This document shows positions 56,022 to 64,000 of a stretch of 64,000 nucleotides of DNA, one piece after another; position 1 is the first letter of the stretch, and each line of letters starts with the position of its first letter. The stretch covers positions 1-64,000 of the forward strand of contig JADJJK010000022.1 in assembly GCA_016706545.1 (NCBI GenBank), written 5' to 3'. The notes beneath the pieces were generated by a model. It had not been told where the DNA came from and searched no databases. It saw only the letters and a list, made by a program, of their open reading frames with translations. A program made the position numbers and the translations under genes. Source of the stretch: Myxococcales bacterium. GTDB taxonomy: Bacteria; Myxococcota_A; Polyangia; Haliangiales; Haliangiaceae.

Positions 56022-57507
56022 CCGCGCCCGAGGCGTCGCCCGAGGCGTCGCCCGAAGCGCCGTTCGAAGCGCCCGACGCCGCCTGACCGTGGAGCGTGGC
56101 GGCCACCGCCGAGGTGACCGTGGCCTCCCAGGTGGTGCGGCCGGTCCACAGCACGACCAGCTTGCGCTGCAGCTCGACGCAGCGACCTGCCAGCTCGTCG
56201 GCCAGCGCGCGCGCGAGCTGCCGCGCCACCACGGCCTCCAGCTGCGGCCCGCTTTCCCCGCGTGCGTGCCCCGCGGCGTCGAGCGAAGGGCTAGCCGCGG
56301 GCTCTCCCGGCGTCAGCGCACGAGGCATCCAGCCAATGTAGGGCGCGCCCAAGCGCGTCACGCCGATCGCGTCGACGCTCGGCTCGAGCCTGGTGCCAGC
56401 ACAGCGACTGTGGGCATCGCCCAGCGCCGCGGCGGCGGCGAGCAGGCGAGCATAGAGCGCGCGGACGTCGAACGCGGCCGACTCGCGCAGCCAGGCTCGC
56501 AGCGAGGGGCGCACCCGCACGAGCTGCCAGAGCCGCCATGCCCCCTGGCCTGTGTCCGCCAGCGCGATGGTGCGTGGTGAGAGGAGCGGAGCGCAGCGAC
56601 CGTGCTCGCTGGCCCAGGACAGCAGCGCGCGACGCCCTTCCTCCAGGTCCGCGAACTGGTCTGCCGCAAACGAGTGGGCGCGCCAGGACTCGCCAGTGGC
56701 CACCCAATCGCCCCCCGACGTTGGCCGCGCCACCAGACCGGAGGCTGACACCTCCTCGAGCATCCCCCTGCCCTCCACCACCGGCCAGATCGCGTTCTTG
56801 GCCACTTGCAGGTCGGGAAGATGGGGCGGCGCCAACCACAGCGCAGAGGGCGCTGCATCATCGCGAATCTGGCCGATTGGCAAGGTGCGCGCACGGACCT
56901 GCGCGCGGACGCGCTCGGTGGCCAGATGGACCGCCTGCACGAACGCCTCGCGGATTCCCAGCCCGGACTCGGGGTCTGTCTCGATGATGCAGAGGGCCTG
57001 GGGCTCGGCGAGCTCCGCGAGCTCCCCGAGCTCCGCGCGCAGCACCTCCAGCGGCAGCGCCCCGCCCGCCCCGGGCGCGCTGGCCTGCACGATCAGGCCC
57101 ACCGGGACCGATCGACGCGATCCGCGCAGCCACTGCACGGTTTGCCGCACGTGGGCAACGCCGCGTCCAAGCCTGGCCTGATCCCTGGTGTCGACGACGA
57201 AGACCACCACGTCCGCCGCCTCCAGCAAGACCTGACGACGCGAGTGCCCCGCTGGCTGCGCGGGCGAGCAGGCCACCTGACAGTGGATCTGCCGCCCTTC
57301 GAACGACCCGCCGGTGTACTCGAGCCACTCGAAGGGCGTGGGGCCGCTGCGCGCCTCCACCTCTCGACCCAGGCTGCGCGCGAGCGCGTGGAGGCAGGCA
57401 CCGTTGCCGAGGCCCAGCGGGCCATCCTCTGGCCGGCCGTCCTCTGGTGGACCATCATAGACAACTCGAATCTCCACTGCGTTGCGGTCATCATCAACGA
57501 GCGCCAT
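56014..57507 (-). CDS. MglA-like pseudo-GTPase with C-terminal extension
   Basis: A 497-residue cytoplasmic protein. The first ~190 residues follow the layout of MglA/Ras-like GTPases of myxobacteria: a strand leading to VVYDGPPEDGRPEDGP where the P-loop should be, FEWLEYTGGSFEGRQIHCQV, AADVVVFVVDTRDQARL and VPVGLIVQASAPG. The nucleotide-binding motifs are lost: no GxxxxGK(S/T), PGQ became PAQ, and NKxD became VQAS. The remaining 300 residues are mixed helical with no recognised domain; the last residues are a GASGDASGDASG repeat from tandem 12-bp DNA units. The ATG at 57505-57507 was chosen because the upstream extension lacks similarity. The role is perhaps scaffold or regulator. Confidence 0.6.
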   Translation of the reverse strand: MALVDDDRNAVEIRVVYDGPPEDGRPEDGPLGLGNGACLHALARSLGREVEARSGPTPFEWLEYTGGSFEGRQIHCQVACSPAQPAGHSRRQVLLEAADVVVFVVDTRDQARLGRGVAHVRQTVQWLRGSRRSVPVGLIVQASAPGAGGALPLEVLRAELGELAELAEPQALCIIETDPESGLGIREAFVQAVHLATERVRAQVRARTLPIGQIRDDAAPSALWLAPPHLPDLQVAKNAIWPVVEGRGMLEEVSASGLVARPTSGGDWVATGESWRAHSFAADQFADLEEGRRALLSWASEHGRCAPLLSPRTIALADTGQGAWRLWQLVRVRPSLRAWLRESAAFDVRALYARLLAAAAALGDAHSRCAGTRLEPSVDAIGVTRLGAPYIGWMPRALTPGEPAASPSLDAAGHARGESGPQLEAVVARQLARALADELAGRCVELQRKLVVLWTGRTTWEATVTSAVAATLHGQAASGASNGASGDASGDASGAAT

Positions 57508-57676
57508 AAGAGAGGGCCTCACCGCGAAGACAGGTCGCGGCCAGCTCGTTGACTCGACAGCTATCGCTCGCCGCGTATCCCCAAACGCTCGCCAGCGGGC
57601 CACCGCTGCCCCACCGCAACCCGACGGGCGGTTCCCGGCGCCCGTCGCCAGGCCGCAGCACGGGATCTACCGAGGA

Positions 57677-58926
57677 TCACGGAGCGTGCGCGATACGCCC
57701 CGGCTGCGCGATGATGCGAAGCGCCGCCAGGCCGCTGGCACCTGCCAGGAACGTGGCGTGGACGAACTCCGAGGGGCCCTCAGGCTCCGCTTCACCAGGC
57801 AGCGGGGGCGTGAGCGTCACGTCAAAGCCCACCTTCTCCAGCGCGTCACACAGCGAGCCACCGAGCCGCACCACCAGCTCTCGCAGGGCATCCAGCAGCG
57901 CCGGCCTGTCCGACGACACGGTGGGCTCACCGGTCATGTGGCTAGCGACCGCGGTGCAGAGCGCCGTGTTGGCTCGCATCCGCAGCTCGCCGTGGAAGTC
58001 TCCGGTGAAGCCGACCCGCGCCACACACGCCGAGTCCTCGAGCAGGTCATCCACCGACGAGTCCACGATGTCGAGGCTGTAGACGTTGGCGAGATCTCGG
58101 CGGGAGAGCTCCAGGATGGCCGAGCGCACCTCCCCGGACTCCACCCTCCGCATCTCCGCGCCCCGCGCATCCGGTTCGCCTGCTTGGACTTGAAGTCCAC
58201 GATGTGGACGAGCACCTGCGAGGGGCGCTCGAGCTGCACCAGGCTGTCGATGGCCAGCCGCCGTGGATCTTGCGGATCCCGCAGCTCGTCGAACCTCACG
58301 CCGAACTGCAGCTCCCCGCCTCTTGGATGATGACCTGCCCAGCGCACGGTCCCGCCGATGAACACTTTTCGTCCCATCGCCGGATGGACCCCGATCAGGA
58401 CCCGGTCGCCGATCGTCACCTGGCATGAGCCACGCGCGCACTCGATGCGCATCCCGCCGCGGGCCACGTCGCGAACGACGTACCGTTGCACACCCAGGCT
58501 GTCTTCGGCGGGCAGGTTGACGGGGATTCGCGGCGCCTCTCGCACCACCGCAAAGTTGGTGTCGACCTCGATGCTGGCGAGCAACACATCCAGCGCAGCG
58601 CGCGTGGAAGGCGAGCTGCGATAGCGAACGGCGAGTTCATACGCCTCACAGCCTGCGTTGACCGGCCGCACCCGAACCACCTCCCCCTCTACCAGCAGCG
58701 GAGCTCCCATGTCCACGTCGTCGCACGCCATCTCGAACAGGAAGCGAGCGCCCGGCGACACCGCCTTCCGGGTGACCAGCAGGCATCCGCCGCGCGCCAA
58801 CGAAGCCGTGTACTCAGTGACGAGGGACTGAACGGAGCGATACCCCACCCGCAGCCTTATCACCGTCTCCGGATGTTCGACTGTCCCCACGAGTTGCACC
58901 ATGAGCAGTCTCTCGCTCATTTTCAT
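57677..58926 (-). pseudogene. PilZ-PilZ-CheX-like protein, broken by one frameshift
   Basis: Two overlapping frames make one protein of about 415 residues. Frame one from ATG 58926 carries two PilZ-like beta-barrel regions (EYTASLARGGCLLVT, and RYVVRDVARGGMRIEC followed by LQFGVRFDEL). Near 58160-58180 the sequence continues in another frame with a CheX/CheC-like domain (MRRVESGEVRSAILELSRRD, VGFTGDFHGELRMRAN, LDALRELVVRLGGSLCDALEK), ending at 57677. The CheX catalytic E-x2-N motif appears as ELVV, so phosphatase activity is doubtful. Either a one-base sequence error or real damage is possible; a separate CheX-like gene starting at ATG 58153 is the alternative. Confidence 0.6.
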
Positions 58927-59175
58927 GACTCGTCAAGCGCGCGTTCTCGCCGCGCCCAGATGACTAGCCGCAGCCCTAGTACAGCTCACGAAGTTTACAG
59001 ACCTGCAGCGTTTCGCCGTACGGAAGGGTGGGATTGTCGACAGAGTTTCGTGAGGCTGACGTTCAAGATTTCCTTGAGTGACTCCAGTACCAGAGCGCGG
59101 CGTGCAGGTTGGATAGCGTGCCCCCATTGCGGCGCGGCACCAAAACCACAGCGCCGCCAAACAAGGAGCTACGCC

Positions 59176-59478
59176 ATGCAAGCCATGAAGTTCTTTCTCG
59201 ACACTCACGACCAGCGCAGCAACACCTTCCCCGCCGGGATCAGCAAGGAGCAGTTCGCCGAGTTCTTCGCCGGCTACGAGCGGGCCTGCCGCGAGGAAGG
59301 CGTGGTGGTGCTGCGCGTGCATGTTGGCTTCGAGGCCGGCCGGGCCTACTGCTTCAACATGGCGCCCAGCGCGGACCACGTGCGCCGCGCCCACGCCAAA
59401 GCTGGGCTGCCGTTCGATCACATCACCGAGGTGACCACCGCCACCCCCGGCGATCTGTTCTTCCTGCCGCAGGCCTAA
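59176..59478 (+). CDS. DUF4242 (SCO4226-type) small protein
   Basis: A 100-residue ferredoxin-like alpha/beta-barrel protein of the DUF4242 family (KFFLDTHDQRSNTFPAGISK, FAGYERACREEGVVVLRVHV, VRRAHAKAGLPFDHITEV). A Streptomyces member binds nickel, but the physiological role is unknown. The ATG at 59176 has AAGGAG 8 nt upstream. A CRP-family regulator gene follows 69 nt downstream on the same strand and may control it. Confidence 0.78.
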   Translation: MQAMKFFLDTHDQRSNTFPAGISKEQFAEFFAGYERACREEGVVVLRVHVGFEAGRAYCFNMAPSADHVRRAHAKAGLPFDHITEVTTATPGDLFFLPQA

Positions 59479-59547
59479 GCCAGGAGCCCTGTGTCAGCCG
59501 TGTCGGCCGGCGGGGCTGTACGCGCCCAGCCCGGCTATGATGCGTGC

Positions 59548-60212
59548 ATGAGCACGGTGACCTCGGCTCGTTTCCCGTTTCTTGCGCGCCTGGGAGAAGC
59601 TAGCCAGCGCGAGCTGGCGAACCTGCCGATCTCACGCGCCAGCGCGGGGCAACACCTGCTGTCCCGGGGCGACGACGCCGCAGGTGCGTACTTCGTCACC
59701 AGCGGCGCGCTGCGCGTGTACTACCTGACCAAGGACGGCCGGAAGCCACGCTGTATCGGGTGGAGCCAGGCGGCACCTGCATCCTGGCGCTGACGTCCAC
59801 CTTCAACCGCGAGCCCTACCCGGCCTGGGTCGACGCTGGGCCGCAAGGTGCCGGGTTCGCGCGGCTGCCCGCGCCCGCGTTTCGCAAGATGTTCGACGCC
59901 GAGCCGGAGTTTCGCGGCTTCCTTTTCGGGGTGCTCTCGGGGCGGGTGTTCGAGCTGATGCGCACCCTGGAGGAGGCCGGCACCGCGCAGATGGAGGAGC
60001 GGGTGGCGCGCTACCTGACGCGCAACGCCGACGCCGACGGGGTGGTCCGCGCCAGCCAGGCCGGCATCGCCGCGGAGCTTGGCACCGCGCGCGAGGTGGT
60101 GTTCCGCGCCTTGCGCGCCCTGACCGCGCGCGGCCTGGTGCGCACCGGGCGCCTGCGAATCCAGGTGCTCTCCCTGCCGCGCCTGCGCCGCGCCGCGAAG
60201 CTGGCGTCGTGA
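59548..60212 (+). pseudogene. CRP/FNR-family transcriptional regulator with a one-base deletion
   Basis: The first frame (ATG 59548) encodes the start of a cyclic-nucleotide-binding-type domain (FLARLGEASQRELANLPI, LSRGDDAAGAYFVTSGALRVYYLTKDGR). At 59741-59742 GG stands where GGG would keep frame. Adding one G gives DGREATLYRVEPGGTCILAL and continues through the dimer helix to a winged helix (RASQAGIAAELGTAREVVFRAL), ending at 60212, about 222 residues in all. No FNR-type cysteines are seen. Everything else is conserved, so a sequencing error in a G run is as likely as true inactivation. Confidence 0.75.
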
Positions 60213-60298
60213 CCGGCCGCGCCTGCTATTTCACCAGGTGATAGTGACCCCACCAGCGCCGATCGCAAGGTGCCGCGACCAAGCGTTCCTCGGCCACC

Positions 60299-62153
60299 AT
60301 GCGTGACCCAACCACCGTGCCAGGCCCGACCACCGTGCCTGACCCAACCACCGTGCTTGACCGCCCACCGTGCTCGACCCGAGCCGCCATGCATCGCCTG
60401 CTCGCCGACCTGCGGACCTTCGACGCGGCCGGCGGCTGGTACCGCCAAGGCTTTGGCACCTGCGCCCACTGGCTGAGCTGGCGAGTCGGCTGGGACCTCG
60501 GCACTGCGCGCGAACACCTGCGAGTGGCCAGGGCACTGCACACCTTGCCTCAAGTATCAGAGGCATTGGCTGCTGGGCAGATCTCGTATTCCAAGACTCG
60601 TGCCATCACGCGCGTGGCCACCGCCGCCACCGAGGCGGTGCTCCTTGGCTACGCGCAGCACTGCACCGCTAGCCAGCTCGAGACGGTGTGCCGCAAGGTC
60701 GGCGTGCTCGGCGCCGACGCCGCCAGCCGAGCCACGCGCCCGCACGACAGCGAGCGCTACGTGGCGCACACCACGACGGCCTCTGGCATGGTGTGCGTCA
60801 AGGCCTGCCTGCGCCCCGACGAGGCCGCACTGCTGCTTCAAGTGTTGCAGCAAGCGGCGGTGGACTGCACGCGCGAGCCGGCGGAGGCTTCCGCGGAAAC
60901 GTCGGACGTTTCCGCAAGAGCGCCAGCACCTGCCGAGCGTACGACGGGCGCTTCCGCGGAGACGCGGAGCCTTGCCACCACCACCGCGCGCCGGCCGTAC
61001 AACCGCGCCGATGGCCTGATGGCCCTGGTCCAGTCCTACGCACGAGGTAGCCGCGCCGAGCGCGCTCCCGTCGAGCTGATCGTCACCGTGCCCGTGGCGG
61101 TGCTGCAGCAATCTGCCGCGACCACCGACTCAGCCGCCAGCACCGCCGACTCCGCCAGCCACCGTCCCCGCAACCACCGATCTCGCCCCCTCCTTCACCG
61201 ATCGCGGCGCCTCGCTGCCAGTCGCCCTCACCGTCGAGTCCGACCTTGCGCTCTCTCCGCAGGCCACTCGCCGCCTGGCCTGCGACTGCGGCCTGGTCGT
61301 CGCCACCGTCGCCGCAGCAACATCGACCGACGCAGCCCCGCTCTCCATCGGCCGCAAGACCCGCACTATCCCCGCCGCCCTCAAGCGGGCACTCCTGCTA
61401 CGCGATCGCACCTGCCGCTTCCCCGGCTGCGATCACCGCTTGTTCCTCGAGGGCCACCACCTGCAGCACTGGGCCGACGGCGGCGAGACCTGCCTGCCCA
61501 ACTTGGCGCTGCTCTGCTCGCTCCACCACTCGTATGTCCACGAGCGCGGCTATCGCATCACACAGTCCGCCACTGGCGCGCTCGCCTTCGAAGATCCGCA
61601 GGGCCGCGCCGTCGTCCCGCTGCCGCCGCGCCCCGCGCCGCCGCTGCTCGGCTGGCCCGCGATCCATGCCGCCAACGCCGCCAACGCCGCCTTGCCGCTG
61701 ACTGCATCCACCGGCCAGTGCCGCTGGCGCGGCGAGCGCGTCGATAGCTGGGACGCCGCCGCCACCATCACGCGCATCCAGCGCCGCGCCGACGCTGCCG
61801 CGGCCCCAGCAGCCCCCGCACCTTCCGCCCCCAACGCATCACTCACCACCGCAGCCTCCCCGCCGCCCACGTTCCCCCGCACACCGGCACCACCCTCGCC
61901 ACCACCCTCAGCGCTCTCATCTGTCGCCGATCCCCCGCTCGACCCCGACGGCCTCCCCCTGCGCGGCCTCTGGGACGACCTCGACCGCCACAGCGCCATC
62001 GAGCGCTGGGTCCTGGCCGAGATGGAAATCACCGGCGTCGATCCCCTCTCCATTGGCCGCCCCTTGCCAGAGCACCTCCAGCACCCGTCCCAGCGTCAGA
62101 GTCCGTCAAGACACCCGACAACCTGGCGCTGGCCCGCGCGAGCGAGGCGCTAA
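60299..62153 (+). pseudogene. DUF222-HNH endonuclease family gene with a frame change
   Basis: Frame one (from about 60299) carries the DUF222 region (GTCAHWLSWRVGWDLGTAREHL, QISYSKTRAITRVAT, LMALVQSYARG). At 61130-61215 the frame shifts by one base inside an Ala/Thr-rich stretch. The protein then goes on in another frame (PVALTVESDLALSPQATRRL) to an HNH nuclease motif (RTCRFPGCDHRL, LEGHHLQHWADGG, NLALLCSLHH) and a long Pro/Ala-rich tail ending at 62153. This family (13E12-like) is abundant in actinobacteria and myxobacteria with unclear function. The gene starts with a short PTTV repeat. It overlaps the convergent lipase gene by 4 bp. Confidence 0.7.
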
Positions 62154-63130
62154 CGAGTGACGCGGGCGACGATCTGACGGAAGAACGGCACCAGCTCGAT
62201 CTCCAGCTCCTCCATCGGCTTGGCGCCCGCGCGGGTCATGTCGAGGTGATCGGTGGGGATGCAGCCAAGAAAGCCGGTCCAGCGCGCGCTGTCCACCGGC
62301 ACCACGCCGTCATGCGGGCGCAGCGCCAGGCCACCGGCGACGATGGGGCCAGCCAGCCGCAAGAGGCCGGGCAGCGACGACGGCGCTGGCGTGGTGACAC
62401 CAGGAGCGGCGCAGGCCTGGCCGGCGTTGGGGTTGCCCACGCCAAAGAGCGTGCTCAGGCCCGAGTAGGAGTAGTAAGCCACGCCGGGCACGTCCGGGGT
62501 CGCTGCGTTGAACGCGGCGGCGTGCGCCTCGGCCAGATCTCCCAGCGCGCGGTCGAGCTGCTCGCTCGTCACGTCGGTCCCGAGGAACTCGGTGAGCGCC
62601 AAGATCGCGTCTTGCTGCGAGACGGTCAGGCTCCGCTTGATGCCCAGGCCCAGATCCGCCAGCGGCGAGCCGCGATGCGGCGTGGACAGCGTGGTCAACG
62701 ACTTGACCTTGGGCGCGCCCAGCTTGGCTAGCAAGTAGCGGCTGTCCAGCCCGCCCATCGAGTGGGCGATGATGTGGACCGTGTCGAGGCGGTTGCTGGC
62801 GATGAACGCGGACACCTGCGCGGCCAGCGCGGTGGCGCGCGTCGCCACGCTGTCCACCGGCGGGACGGAGTCGCGCAGCACATAGAAGCCATCCGCCTGC
62901 AGCGCCGCGACGATGGAGGGATCGAAGCTGTCGGGGCCGCCGCCCAGGCCGTGCGCCAGGACGATGCCCACGCGCCGGCCCACCGGGGGCGGTCGAGTGG
63001 GCGCCGAGGTCTCGCCTTGGTTGAGCGGATCCTCGGCGACCGATTCGTCGGCCACGCAGCCGACCAGGCCGGTGACCAAGGCGCCGGCGAGCAAGAGCCC
63101 CGCGGTGGAAAACGTGCGTCGTTGCATCAT
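62150..63130 (-). CDS. Secreted triacylglycerol lipase-like alpha/beta hydrolase (lipoprotein)
   Basis: A 326-residue protein with a lipoprotein signal (VTGLVGCVAD, ~24) and an alpha/beta-hydrolase domain of the Pseudomonas-type lipase family: oxyanion region VLAHGLGGGPDSF, nucleophile elbow IIAHSMGGLDSRYL (Ser), STPHRGSP, Asp in HDGVVPVDSARW and His in TDHLDMT. It resembles lipases I.1/I.2, which normally need a foldase; none is encoded here. The tandem ATGs are at 63130/63127. Confidence 0.88.
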   Translation of the reverse strand: MMQRRTFSTAGLLLAGALVTGLVGCVADESVAEDPLNQGETSAPTRPPPVGRRVGIVLAHGLGGGPDSFDPSIVAALQADGFYVLRDSVPPVDSVATRATALAAQVSAFIASNRLDTVHIIAHSMGGLDSRYLLAKLGAPKVKSLTTLSTPHRGSPLADLGLGIKRSLTVSQQDAILALTEFLGTDVTSEQLDRALGDLAEAHAAAFNAATPDVPGVAYYSYSGLSTLFGVGNPNAGQACAAPGVTTPAPSSLPGLLRLAGPIVAGGLALRPHDGVVPVDSARWTGFLGCIPTDHLDMTRAGAKPMEELEIELVPFFRQIVARVTR

Positions 63131-63279
63131 GGACTGGATACCTAAAGCAACCCCGATGCCAGGCCGAAGCCTCGTGAATCTGAAGGGTTGTGCCGCGCAT
63201 GGTGGGGACCTTGGGCCTCACCTGGTGAGCGTTGTGGGCCAGGCCAGCGCCGCTGCCAGCGCCAGCCTGTGCCCACGGC

Positions 63280-63336
<57 letters not shown>

Positions 63337-63440
63337 CGGCGCGCGCCGCGCGACGCCCCAACGTGGGCAAGCTCACAGCAGGTTGAAGGGCGTGCCACCG
63401 AGCTTCGCTGCGCGGTGCCAGGCGGGATACGCTCTCGACC

Positions 63441-64000
63441 ATGAAGCAGGTTTCATGGCCGCGGCGTCCAGGGCCGGGCGCGCGACTCGTGCTGGCCGCC
63501 GCCCTGGCGGCGTGGGCTGGCTGCGACGCCGCGTTGTCAGAGTACGATTCGATCTACTCGCGCGGCGCCGACAAGTACGTGCTCTGCGGGCACAGCATCG
63601 ATGACAAGAACTTCGTCAGCCTGGACGAGATCGAGCGCGCCATGGTGCGGGCCCGGATCGACGGCACCACGCTGCATCTCTATGCCCACAAGCCCACCCG
63701 CACCGTGGAGCGCAGCACGATCGAGAGCGTGCTCGCGGCGGCGGAGCGGCAAGGCGTCCCCCTGGTGACGTACGCCGAGCTCGAGCGCGGCGAGCGGCCA
63801 GGAACGCTGGCGCTCTCTTTTGACGACCATGATCTGGTGGGGTGGACCTCGCTGCAGCCAGCGTTCGAGCGCACCCGCTCGCAGGTCACGTTCTTCGTCA
63901 GCGCGTACCTGGACCTCTCCGCGGAGGAGCGCGGCCAGCTCCGCACGCTGGCCACGCTGGGCCATGACATCCAGTTTCACTCCACCTGGCACCAGAACGC
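63441..64000 (+). CDS. Polysaccharide deacetylase (NodB-type) lipoprotein, N-terminal part
   Basis: The frame is open from ATG 63441 to the window edge (186 codons). It starts with a lipoprotein signal (LAAWAGCDAA, ~28). Then there is an uncharacterised N-terminal region with IYSRGADKYVLCGHSIDD, and from ~130 the NodB homology domain: LALSFDDHD (metal-binding Asp) and GHDIQFHSTWHQN (the His-box). It would remove acetyl groups from a surface or environmental polysaccharide. The C-terminal catalytic motifs lie beyond the window. Confidence 0.8.
   Translation, partial: MKQVSWPRRPGPGARLVLAAALAAWAGCDAALSEYDSIYSRGADKYVLCGHSIDDKNFVSLDEIERAMVRARIDGTTLHLYAHKPTRTVERSTIESVLAAAERQGVPLVTYAELERGERPGTLALSFDDHDLVGWTSLQPAFERTRSQVTFFVSAYLDLSAEERGQLRTLATLGHDIQFHSTWHQN

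Overview
The window is very GC-rich, almost fully coding, and reads as a Myxococcota chromosome, probably Kofleriaceae/Haliangium-like. The clues are a lipoprotein with PDA repeats, a MYXO-CTERM sorting signal, an IgGFc-binding/thrombospondin-3/OmpA surface protein, an MglA-like pseudo-GTPase, a PilZ protein and a clade II nitrous oxide reductase cluster. Taxonomy is inferred from these traits only. No rRNA, tRNA or CRISPR array was recognised.

Layout. 0.0-8.0 kb: a tightly coupled minus-strand assimilatory sulfate reduction operon (cysH, TSUP transporter, precorrin-2 dehydrogenase, cobA, cysD, cysN, cysJ, cysI), with most genes joined by ATGA/GTGA overlaps; it includes siroheme synthesis for CysI. 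8.5-17.4 kb: SPFH protein, methyltransferase, M28 peptidase, DUF5916 outer-membrane-type protein, DUF4153 membrane protein. 17.4-26.8 kb: N2O respiration (cytochrome c, nosZ, nosD, nosF, nosL, nosY, a membrane protein), headed by a near-consensus sigma-54 promoter and a NorR-type activator, with a divergent YtfE-like di-iron gene.

26.8-36.3 kb: a 2.24-kb segment (fasciclin 3' part, SMP-30 lipoprotein, hypothetical gene, start of a PDA lipoprotein) occurs twice in tandem. The first copy is full of indels. The second is clean but carries a 4.8-kb mobile element with a Panacea toxin-antitoxin candidate, an XRE regulator, a SWIM-domain transposase and small DNA-binding genes. The first copy preserves the empty insertion site.

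37-54 kb: a formate dehydrogenase system in two distant pieces: an N-terminal Fe-S polypeptide with its NuoE-NuoF partner at 37-40 kb, and the catalytic polypeptide at 51.6-53.6 kb, which has an in-frame TGA at the active-site position (selenocysteine) followed by a SECIS-like hairpin. Between them lie the giant TSP3/OmpA gene, ogt and ada-alkA repair genes, and two paralogous secreted subtilases. 53.8-64 kb: S41 protease, pseudo-GTPase, PilZ-CheX protein, DUF4242 protein with a CRP-family regulator, DUF222-HNH gene, lipase, a long poly-G tract, and the start of a polysaccharide deacetylase.

Several otherwise intact genes carry single-base frameshifts (about 45.1, 58.2, 59.74 and 61.2 kb). 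Together with the indel-rich duplicate and the poly-G tract these suggest imperfect consensus sequence in places. Taken together the genes describe an aerobic or facultatively N2O-respiring soil- or sludge-type myxobacterium that assimilates sulfate, oxidises formate with a selenoenzyme and secretes hydrolases.
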